Made by a program: the position numbers and the translations under genes
Notes under the pieces: model-generated
The model's input: the letters and a program-made list of their open reading frames with translations, nothing else
What the model was told of the DNA's origin: nothing
The model's database searches: none
Assembly (NCBI RefSeq): GCF_900156155.1
Contig: NZ_FTMD01000003.1
Span: 62,001-126,000, forward strand
DNA: 64,000 bases
From: Aromatoleum tolulyticum
GTDB taxonomy: Bacteria > Pseudomonadota > Gammaproteobacteria > Burkholderiales > Rhodocyclaceae
Reading direction: 5' to 3'
Shown: piece by piece, positions 39,527 through 46,010 of the stretch
Numbering within the stretch: position 1 is the stretch's first letter
Layout: the number at the start of each line of letters is the position of its first letter

Positions 39527-39595
39527 GAACCGTCTCCTCCACCCTCCTCCTTTGGTGTGGATTTAGCCCGGACCGTCAAAGGTCCGGGCTTTTTT
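39527..39595 (+). ncRNA. CU-rich anti-Shine-Dalgarno sibling sRNA, copy 4
   Basis: The regulatory half is identical to copies 1-3, but the terminator stem has a different sequence with matched changes on both arms. This keeps the hairpin and shows that it is under selection as RNA structure. Confidence 0.87.
39565..39595 (+). terminator. Terminator of sRNA copy 4 (covarying stem)
   Basis: AGCCCGGACC (39565-39574) pairs with GGTCCGGGCT (39581-39590), followed by T to 39595. Compared with copies 1-3 both arms changed in concert. Confidence 0.93.
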
Positions 39596-39784
39596 CTTTT
39601 TCGCCGGTCGATAGGCGCCGACAGGGCTGATCAACGACTTGCGGGGTCGGTCACTTGCGCAGGGGTGCGCAGTTCGTGCGGTCGGCCAGGCAGCCGAATC
39701 CGGCATCCAAGAGTCGGCGCGATAGCCGGGACTGTGCAATGCGGGCCGTCACCCGCGACCGAGGCGATGCCGGCCATTTGTCCC

Positions 39785-39850
39785 GTAAATAACCGCATGA
39801 GAACATCTCACAGGCTTATTATTGAACTACGCACCTATTTGGTTTAGTAT
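39785..39850 (+). promoter_or_regulatory. Promoter of sRNA copy 5
   Basis: TTGAAC at 39822-39827, 17-bp spacer, TAGTAT at 39845-39850. TTAT directly precedes -35 as in copies 2-4, but the upstream CTGATCG box and A-tract are degenerate. Confidence 0.72.
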
Positions 39851-39852
39851 TT

Positions 39853-39928
39853 CAACTGTCTCCTCCACCCTCTCCTCCTTTGGTGTGGATTCCAGCCCGA
39901 GCCCTCTCCAGAGCTCGGGCTTTTTTTT
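39853..39928 (+). ncRNA. CU-rich anti-Shine-Dalgarno sibling sRNA, copy 5 (divergent)
   Basis: This is the most diverged copy. The start is CAACTG instead of GAACCG, the hairpin loop is two nt longer (CTCTCCTCCTTT), and TTCC replaces TTTA before the terminator. The two UCCUCC segments and the CCAC/GTGG stem are kept. The gene ends 12 bp from the 3' end of the convergent U32 gene. Confidence 0.82.
39894..39928 (+). terminator. Terminator of sRNA copy 5
   Basis: AGCCCGAGC (39894-39902) pairs with GCTCGGGCT (39913-39921), followed by eight T. On the minus strand the hairpin is not followed by T, so the qhp/U32 transcript may not end here. Confidence 0.93.
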
Positions 39929-39940
39929 GCACCGGCCGGT

Positions 39941-40999
39941 TCAGACGGCCGTCAGGAGCTTTCCTTCGGCATCGCCGGTTGTCTGCCGGCTCCTCACCTC
40001 GGGGTAGTAGCACATGTAGCCGCTGGCGCAGTGGCTCGGTGCGTCGCGCAGGCCGACGGCGAACTCGCGCACCCGGTGTTCCGGCTCGCCCGCCTGGATC
40101 CGCTCCAGCACGCGGGCGACGAGTTCGACGCTCTTGATCTTGCGCTCGCTCGCGCCCTCGCGGCCGGCGATCTTCACCGAATGCACGCCCGCCGCATGCG
40201 TCGCCGGCATCGCGCAGAGGCCGCAGGGGCCCCACGGATAGCCGTTCGATGCGACCGAGAAGCCGTTGCCGAAGCGGTACCAGAGCCAGCGCTTGTAATC
40301 GAGGTCGTTCTGCTCCAGGCGGCGCAGCGCACGCTCCTGCGGCTTGCCGCCGCCGGTCGCCCGCTCAGTTGTCCGATACTCGAACTGATAGTTGTCGATG
40401 CAGATCGGGCCGCCCTTGTTCATCGGCAGGTGAACGGTGTGACAGGTGCCTTCCTCGAACACGCAACCGTCGTTGAGAACGAAGGCTTCGACGTCGAGCT
40501 CGGGCAGCGCCTGCGTGATCGTGCCGATTTCGGCGACCGTGACGTCGCGCGGCAGGATGATGCGGTTCGCGCCGAGCGCGGCGAAGAAGCGAGCGGATTC
40601 GACGTTGCGGCAGGTGGCGACGGAGCTGACGTGGATATCGAGGTCCGGCACGTTCGCGGCGAGCGAGGCGATCAGCGAGATGTCGGCGACGATGGCGGCC
40701 TTGCCACCGATGCTGCGGAAGCGCGCACCGATCTCGGTGAGGGCGTCGAGATGCTGTTCGCCGTATTGCTGGGCGTTGAGGACGAGGAAGACTTCGGCGT
40801 CGAGCGCGGTGGCCTTGTCGACGACGCGTTCGAGGTCCGCGTAGCCGTTGAGGTTGCCGAACACGCGGCGATTGACGCCGGAGGTGTTGAAGCGCTGGAT
40901 CCAGTCGGGCGGCACGACGCCGCAGTAGAGTTCGCGGGCACCGGCGCGGACGAGCGGCTCGACTTCGGCGGGGGTGCTGATGGGGGCTGTTATCTTCAT
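39941..40999 (-). CDS. U32-family protein, UbiU-like; candidate O2-independent hydroxylase subunit for CTQ biogenesis
   Basis: The protein has 352 residues with the U32 TIM-barrel start KITAPISTPAEVEPLVRAGA and the block NDGCVFEEGTCHTVHLP. Cysteines C179-x6-C186-x13-C200 and C259 (or C262) match the layout of the four [4Fe-4S] ligands of UbiU (C-x6-C-x16-C-x38-C in E. coli, from memory). UbiU works with UbiV to hydroxylate a ubiquinone precursor without O2. Here the partner is the gene immediately upstream, one base away. Its place at the end of qhpF-qhpE-U32-U32 suggests hydroxylation of the QhpC tryptophan; that is inference. The historic name U32 peptidase is probably misleading. Confidence 0.85.
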   Translation of the reverse strand: MKITAPISTPAEVEPLVRAGARELYCGVVPPDWIQRFNTSGVNRRVFGNLNGYADLERVVDKATALDAEVFLVLNAQQYGEQHLDALTEIGARFRSIGGKAAIVADISLIASLAANVPDLDIHVSSVATCRNVESARFFAALGANRIILPRDVTVAEIGTITQALPELDVEAFVLNDGCVFEEGTCHTVHLPMNKGGPICIDNYQFEYRTTERATGGGKPQERALRRLEQNDLDYKRWLWYRFGNGFSVASNGYPWGPCGLCAMPATHAAGVHSVKIAGREGASERKIKSVELVARVLERIQAGEPEHRVREFAVGLRDAPSHCASGYMCYYPEVRSRQTTGDAEGKLLTAV

Positions 41000-41000
41000 G

Positions 41001-41903
41001 TCAGGCTCCCGAGAGAACGATGCGGCTTACCCAGCCGTTGTTCACAGCTTCGGCGACCGCCGTGGCCATGCCCTTCGCATGGCGGTAGTACATGGTGTTG
41101 CCGCGCTGCGAGGTGGGGAGTTCGTGAGTGCCGGGTCGTGCGCCGACTTCGTTGAAGCCGAGGCATTCGCGGCGGCACTGGTGGCCGGGCGAGAACTTCT
41201 CCGGCGTGTCGAGCGACAGCGAGCCGAGCTTGCAGATGCGGCCCTTGGCGATGTAGCCGTAGGGCGCGCGCACGCCGATGGGGAAGTCGATGCCGGCGTA
41301 CATGTCGGCGGCGCCGAAGGGCGGGAAGTCGAGTTCCAGGCGGCCGATGCCCAGCCCGTCGAGGATGTCGCGGAAGGGGCCGGCGCGCAGGCCGTTGGGA
41401 TACATGCGCGCCCAGGTCGCCGAAGGCAGGCGCGGGTCCTTCAGCATCTTGCCAAGGAGGCGTCCGGCGACCGGGCGCAGCGCCGGGAATTCGCGCTGCA
41501 CGAGGCGCGCGACGCCCCAGTCGTTGATGGTGACTTCGGAGCCCGCCGGCAGGCGCGCGAGCGCGGCGCGCAGCGGGTCGAACAGGCCGTCGCAGGCGAT
41601 CGGCGTGACGAGGCCGAAGGTGAGGCCCCAGCGCTCGCACAGCACGACGGCGCGATCGACCGATTCGACGCTCGGCAGCAGGTGTTCGCAGAACTCGCTG
41701 CCGAGGAAGAAGTGCGTGGGCTCGGCGTCTTCGGGCAACGTGACGCAGTCGCGGGCTTCACCGAGCTGGTCGAGGTAGTCGTCGCGCGTGAGGCGGTCGT
41801 GACGCGCGAAGGCGGCCAGTTCGCGTTCGTCGACGAGGGCGAAGCCCAGTTCGATCGGTCGGGTCACGCTTTCGGGGGTGGGGGTGCGCGGTGTGCTTGT
41901 CAT
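41001..41903 (-). CDS. U32-family protein, UbiV-like; candidate partner of the downstream UbiU-like protein
   Basis: From ATG 41903 the product has 300 residues. HFFLGSEFCEHLLP (C72) corresponds to the UbiV segment with its first cluster Cys, and C224-x18-C243-x3-C247 matches the UbiV pattern C-x12-C-x3-C. VTINDWGVARLVQREFP is a typical UbiV-like strand-turn. The start overlaps the qhpE stop by four bases (ATGA), so translation is coupled to the QhpC leader protease. This coupling is the best evidence that the pair serves amine dehydrogenase maturation rather than ubiquinone synthesis. No ubiT is present nearby. Confidence 0.83.
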   Translation of the reverse strand: MTSTPRTPTPESVTRPIELGFALVDERELAAFARHDRLTRDDYLDQLGEARDCVTLPEDAEPTHFFLGSEFCEHLLPSVESVDRAVVLCERWGLTFGLVTPIACDGLFDPLRAALARLPAGSEVTINDWGVARLVQREFPALRPVAGRLLGKMLKDPRLPSATWARMYPNGLRAGPFRDILDGLGIGRLELDFPPFGAADMYAGIDFPIGVRAPYGYIAKGRICKLGSLSLDTPEKFSPGHQCRRECLGFNEVGARPGTHELPTSQRGNTMYYRHAKGMATAVAEAVNNGWVSRIVLSGA

Positions 41904-42595
41904 GAATCGATCTCCCCGATTCTCTTGTGTTCCCGCCCCTGCCAGCTGGCGCGGGCGGCGAGGTGAGCCGCGAGCCCTTGCGGGTCCGCGGCGGGGTATT
42001 GCAGGAAATGACGGGCGAGGATGCCGGTGAAGCGCGCCGTCGCCATGCTCGCGCCGCCGGCCGTCTTTCCCGGTCCGGCAGGGGAACAGCCCCAGTCCGC
42101 AGCGCCGGACGTCTCGCCCTCGAGCAGCGACCACTGTCCGGGCGCGCAGCGCGCGTCGCCGCTGACGGCGAGCACGCCGGGATAGGCCGCGGGGAAGACC
42201 GGCGTGCCGCGCGCGGGGGCCGCCGCAACGAGCACGACGCCTTGCGCGAGCGCGCGAGTGCAGGCCCGGCGCAGCACCGTGCGGTCTTCGAGCAGGCCGA
42301 GGCTGAGGTTGATGATGCGCGCGCCCTCGTCCGCACACCATTCGATCGCCGCGGCGACCATGGCCGGCGACGGCGCATGCCGGTGCGACGCGATGCGTGC
42401 GTCGATGAGACGGGCCGCCGGTGCGGCCTCGAGCACCAACGCAGCCACCGCTTCACCGTGCGGCAGCGGGCGACCGCCGGCGGGCTCGCGACCGACGCTT
42501 CCGTCGGCGGCGGGGATGAAGTGCGCCGCCCGATGCAATGCGTGCGGGGGTACGCCGGTGAAGCCGCCGTCGATGATGCCGACCGTCACGCTCAT
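41900..42595 (-). CDS. qhpE: QhpE subtilisin-like protease (removes the QhpC leader)
   Basis: The 231-residue S8 protease has triad candidates D9 (VGIIDGG), H46 (PLPHGEAVAA) and S183 (GGASMATARF). It lacks a signal peptide and propeptide, as expected of QhpE, which trims the leader from cross-linked QhpC in the cytoplasm. It overlaps qhpF upstream and the UbiV-like gene downstream by four bases each. Confidence 0.9.
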   Translation of the reverse strand: MSVTVGIIDGGFTGVPPHALHRAAHFIPAADGSVGREPAGGRPLPHGEAVAALVLEAAPAARLIDARIASHRHAPSPAMVAAAIEWCADEGARIINLSLGLLEDRTVLRRACTRALAQGVVLVAAAPARGTPVFPAAYPGVLAVSGDARCAPGQWSLLEGETSGAADWGCSPAGPGKTAGGASMATARFTGILARHFLQYPAADPQGLAAHLAARASWQGREHKRIGEIDS

Positions 42596-44310
42596 ACGAC
42601 CCTCAACAGCGGTGCGGCGGGCCGGGCCGCCTCGGGCTCGACGAGGCGGCCGTCGCGCAGCTCGACGACGCGATCGACCGCGCCGACGGACGCGAGGTTA
42701 TGCGTGATGACGACGCGGGTGCGGCCGCCGAAGACGCGATCGACCGCGCCCATGATCGCCTGCGCGACCGGCAGGTCCAGGCCGGAGGTCGTCTCGTCGA
42801 GGATCAGCACCGCCGGATCCTGCAGGATCGCGCGCGCGAGCGCGAGGCGCAGGCGTTCGCCGCGCGACAGGGCTGCCGCCATCGCGCCCACCGGCCGGTC
42901 GAGGCCGCCGGCGTGGGCGAGTTTCGTGAGGCCGGCGAGGTCCAGCGCACGCAGCAGCGCAGACTCCTCGGCGTCGGGGGCGACGAAGCGCAGGTTGTCG
43001 CGCACCGTCCCGGGCATCAACACCGGCTCCTGGTCGACGACGACGACCTGGCGACGCAGCTCGACGAGGTCGAGGAGGTCAAGGCGCACGCCGTCGAGCA
43101 GCAGGCTCCCCGCCTGCGGGTCGTAGTGGCGTTGCAGCAGATCGATCAGCGTCGATTTTCCGGCACCGGACGCACCGACGAGGGCGAGCTTGGTGCCGGC
43201 CGGCACGTCGAGCGTCGCGCCGGCGAGCACGGCCTCGGCTGCATAGCCGAAGCACACGGCATCGAGCCGCAGCGCGCCCCGCACCGGCTGCGCGAGCAGG
43301 ATCGGCTGGGCCGGCGAAGCCACGGTCGGCCGCTCGGCGGCGAGCTCATGGATGCGCTGCAGGCTGACCTTCGCGCGCTGCCAGCCCATGAACACGCCTG
43401 CCAGCGTCTGGAGCGGACCGGCGGCACGGGTCGTGTAGGCGATGAAGGCGACGACGACGCCGACGGACAATTCTCCGCCTGCCGCCAGCGATCCGCCGAC
43501 CGCGAACACCAGCAGCACGTTGAGGCCCGACAGGACGCGCTGCAGGCCGCCGGCGCCGAGCGAGGCGAGCTGCGAGCGGCGCAACGCGGCGAAGTAGTCG
43601 CCGTGATGCGCACGCAGTCCCGCCTCCTGTCGCCGCGCGGCGTTCGAGGCCTGGATGAACTTCATCGCGCGCAGCGACTCGACGAAGAAGCTCGACATCG
43701 CGGCGCTTTCCTTGCGCAGCGCCTGCGAGCCCTTCTCGAGCCACGGGCGCGAGACGATCAGCGCCGCCACCTGCAAGGGCACGAGCGCGAACACGAGCGC
43801 GGTGAGCATCGGGCTCAGGGAGAGCATCAGGACCAGCGCGACGATCAGCGAGAACACGCCGTTGAGCACCGCCATCGGCGCGTCGAGCGCGAAGCGCTGC
43901 ACCTCGGCGACATCGCCGTCGAGCCGCGAAAGAATCTCCCCGCCACGCGTGCGGGCGTAGTACGTCGGCGCCAGCGTCTGCAGGTGACGCCAGACCTGCT
44001 CGCGCAGTCCGAAGAGGACGTGCGCGGAGAGTTTCAGATAGGTGAGGCGCGACAGCGTCTCGACGAGCACGCCTCCGACCATCAGGACGAGGAAGGCCGC
44101 GCACAGCCACAGGACGAGCTCGACCTCGCCGCCGACGATGCCCTCGTCCACGAGGCGTTGCGTGAGGTAGGGCGGCAGCAGTGCGGCCGCCGAGCCGAGG
44201 CAGGACAGGAGGACGACGATGGCGACCGATCCGGCGCGTTCCCGGACCAGGGGCAGCGCCCACGATAGCGCCTGCGCGGGCCTCGGGCGGTTTCCGTCGA
44301 AACGGATCAT
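42592..44310 (-). CDS. qhpF: QhpF ABC exporter (exports processed QhpC)
   Basis: From ATG 44310 the product has 572 residues. The six-helix exporter domain covers about 1-310. The ATPase domain follows with Walker A GASGAGKST, a signature variant LSRGERLRLALARA (LSRGE instead of LSGGQ) and Walker B PAVLILDE. As a half-transporter it should dimerise in the inner membrane and move the gamma subunit to the periplasm. It overlaps qhpE by four bases. A 278-bp gap with repeats separates it from qhpB. Confidence 0.9.
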   Translation of the reverse strand: MIRFDGNRPRPAQALSWALPLVRERAGSVAIVVLLSCLGSAAALLPPYLTQRLVDEGIVGGEVELVLWLCAAFLVLMVGGVLVETLSRLTYLKLSAHVLFGLREQVWRHLQTLAPTYYARTRGGEILSRLDGDVAEVQRFALDAPMAVLNGVFSLIVALVLMLSLSPMLTALVFALVPLQVAALIVSRPWLEKGSQALRKESAAMSSFFVESLRAMKFIQASNAARRQEAGLRAHHGDYFAALRRSQLASLGAGGLQRVLSGLNVLLVFAVGGSLAAGGELSVGVVVAFIAYTTRAAGPLQTLAGVFMGWQRAKVSLQRIHELAAERPTVASPAQPILLAQPVRGALRLDAVCFGYAAEAVLAGATLDVPAGTKLALVGASGAGKSTLIDLLQRHYDPQAGSLLLDGVRLDLLDLVELRRQVVVVDQEPVLMPGTVRDNLRFVAPDAEESALLRALDLAGLTKLAHAGGLDRPVGAMAAALSRGERLRLALARAILQDPAVLILDETTSGLDLPVAQAIMGAVDRVFGGRTRVVITHNLASVGAVDRVVELRDGRLVEPEAARPAAPLLRVV

Positions 44311-44377
44311 GGTTCGATTCCCCGAGCCCGGAGGACCGACGATCCGAACGCGCGATGCCCAAGCCAAACCGGCGTGA

Positions 44378-44425
44378 CCGCCCTACCGCCGCACGGCGGG
44401 ATTCGCTTCGCTGTTCCCGCCCTAC
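44378..44425. repeat. REP-like palindromic element
   Basis: CCGCCCTAC occurs twice (44378-44386 and 44417-44425). Between them, GGCGGGA (44395-44401) and TCCCGCC (44415-44421) form a hairpin with a TTCGCTTCGCTGT loop region. The layout resembles intergenic REP elements. No second copy was noticed in the window. Confidence 0.55.
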
Positions 44426-44467
44426 GTCCGTTGCGATCAGCACACCGTGCCCGACCCGCGCGGCGCA

Positions 44468-44544
44468 GCCCCCGACGGGAGGCGCTTCGTGCCGAGGCGT
44501 CCGCCACGCGTCCAACGAGGCGCGGAGTGCCTCCCGTCGGGGGC
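44468..44544. repeat. Perfect 16-bp inverted repeat between qhpB and qhpF
   Basis: GCCCCCGACGGGAGGC (44468-44483) is matched by its exact reverse complement at 44529-44544, with 45 nt between. It could form a very stable stem in the transcript, protect the upstream qhp mRNA or reduce read-through into qhpF. There is no T-run, so it is not a classic terminator. Confidence 0.8.
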
Positions 44545-44588
44545 GGCTTCAAACCACGAATCGCGCGAATCGACATCCCGATCACCAC

Positions 44589-45686
44589 TCAGCGCTTCAC
44601 GACCCGCATCCAGCCGATCGACTGGTCCGCCCCGCCCGGCATCTGGATCTCGCCCTTCTTCTCGAAGCTGTCCGCGTCGTAGATCGCGATCTTGTCGAGC
44701 GCGCCGCCGACGTAGATCTCCTTGCCGTCGCCAGAGATGTTGATCGCGTAGTAGGTCTGATCCAGATCCTTGCGCTTCAGGAGCTTGCCGGTGTCGGTAT
44801 CGACCTTGGTGAGCTGGTTCATCACGAGGAAGGCCTCGTTGCGGGCGACCGGGCTCACGACCGAGGAAAACATCGCAGTCGTCGCGTTCTCGAACTCCTT
44901 GACCTTCAACGTCTCGGAGTCGAGGTCGAACACCGCGATGCCGGCCTTGAAGGCCTCCGGCGAATCCGGCGGGACGTCGGTCTTCGCGACGAAGTACGGC
45001 GTCGACAGCGCACGCGCCTGCTCGAAGGTGCCCCACATCGCGAGCACATCCGGCTCGCCGATGCCGGGGCGGTTCCAGTGGCGCACCGGGAAGGTCTGCT
45101 CGAGCTTGCCGGTCTTCGTGTTGAAGAGGTACATGTCCCAGCCGAGCGCGATGAGGTGGTCGGGCTTGCCGGTCGCGGCCATCAGGCTGATGCGGCGCGG
45201 CGCGGGGAAGGTACGGCGCGGCTTGGCGCTCATGCCATCGGCGGTGTCGAACACCGCGATGTAGGTGTCCTCGACCTTGTACTCGGAGCGCCCCAGTTGC
45301 ACCGGCGCCTGATGCACGTAGAGTTCCTTGCCGTCCTCGCTCACCGCGACCGCAAAGAAGCCCTTCACGCGACGCTGCGGTGTGGAGAAATCGGCGCGGA
45401 ACACCGGCTTGCCGCTGTCGAGGTCGACGCCGACGACGCTTTCCATGCGGTTCGTCAGCACGTAGGCGGTCTTGCCGTCCTTCGGGACCGCGATCGCGCC
45501 GGGGATGCCGTCGCCGGGCAGGTTGATCGTGCGCACGATCGCGCGCTTGGCCGGGTCGACGATGTGCAGGTTGTTGGGCCGCGTGACGGTCAGCAGGTAT
45601 TCGGCCGCAAGCGCGGGCAGCGACGCCGCGGCGCAGCACAGGGCCACGATTACCATCGGCGCCTTCTTGATGGACAGCATCCTCAT
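44589..45686 (-). CDS. qhpB: Quinohemoprotein amine dehydrogenase beta subunit
   Basis: The protein has 365 residues: a signal peptide ending in AALPALA-AEY and then a seven-bladed beta-propeller with YVTN-like repeats (HIVDPAKRAIVRTINLPGDG, AIAVPKDGKTAYVLTN). It is the propeller subunit that packs against the gamma subunit in the periplasm and carries no cofactor. It lies 3 bp behind qhpC. An in-frame ATG at 45680 is an alternative start. Confidence 0.95.
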   Translation of the reverse strand: MRMLSIKKAPMVIVALCCAAASLPALAAEYLLTVTRPNNLHIVDPAKRAIVRTINLPGDGIPGAIAVPKDGKTAYVLTNRMESVVGVDLDSGKPVFRADFSTPQRRVKGFFAVAVSEDGKELYVHQAPVQLGRSEYKVEDTYIAVFDTADGMSAKPRRTFPAPRRISLMAATGKPDHLIALGWDMYLFNTKTGKLEQTFPVRHWNRPGIGEPDVLAMWGTFEQARALSTPYFVAKTDVPPDSPEAFKAGIAVFDLDSETLKVKEFENATTAMFSSVVSPVARNEAFLVMNQLTKVDTDTGKLLKRKDLDQTYYAINISGDGKEIYVGGALDKIAIYDADSFEKKGEIQMPGGADQSIGWMRVVKR

Positions 45687-45689
45687 CGC

Positions 45690-46010
45690 TCAGTCTCCCG
45701 GGAACAGCGTCTGCAGTTCGCGCCAGTCGCGCAGCGCCGAGTTCTTGCCGTCGGTCCAGTCGCGCGCGGTGTTGAGGCTGTCGGCGAGCTGCGCCGGCCA
45801 CCAGCAGGGGTCGGTGCAGCCATAGAGGTCGGCCTCCATCGGCTGGCACAGGCTGGCCAAGCCGCCAAACGCATCCACTTCCCAGCCCGGGTCGAAGGTC
45901 GTCGTGCAGCCGACGACGCTGCTCATCAGCTGCACTTCCTCGCGGTGGCCGTCCGTCGCGGCCTGTTCGAGGAGATGGGCCTTGTGGTTCAGGGCTCGCA
46001 GTCTTTTCAT
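45690..46010 (-). CDS. qhpC: Quinohemoprotein amine dehydrogenase gamma subunit (CTQ-bearing, cross-linked)
   Basis: The precursor has 106 residues: a leader of about 28 residues ([20 protein letters not shown]...) without a Sec signal, then the mature subunit. With an offset of 28, all residues used in known QhpC are present: C35-E44, C55-D61 and C69-D77 for the three Cys-to-acid thioethers, and C65-W71 for cysteine tryptophylquinone, within [16 protein letters not shown]. Every thioether and the quinone can therefore form. The ATG overlaps the qhpD stop by four bases. Confidence 0.97.
   Translation of the reverse strand: MKRLRALNHKAHLLEQAATDGHREEVQLMSSVVGCTTTFDPGWEVDAFGGLASLCQPMEADLYGCTDPCWWPAQLADSLNTARDWTDGKNSALRDWRELQTLFPGD

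Noticed and set aside
36240-39930. The repeated 39-nt block as a CRISPR array or as small protein genes
   Set aside because: Spacing is irregular (213 bp to 2.7 kb), genes lie between copies, and each unit has its own promoter and terminator. Short readings through the repeats start at different places and are not conserved as protein.
39941-41903. Calling the U32 genes peptidases or part of ubiquinone synthesis
   Set aside because: U32 members with the four-Cys layout are Fe-S hydroxylases rather than proven peptidases. There is no ubiT or other ubi gene nearby, and the overlap with qhpE argues for the amine locus.
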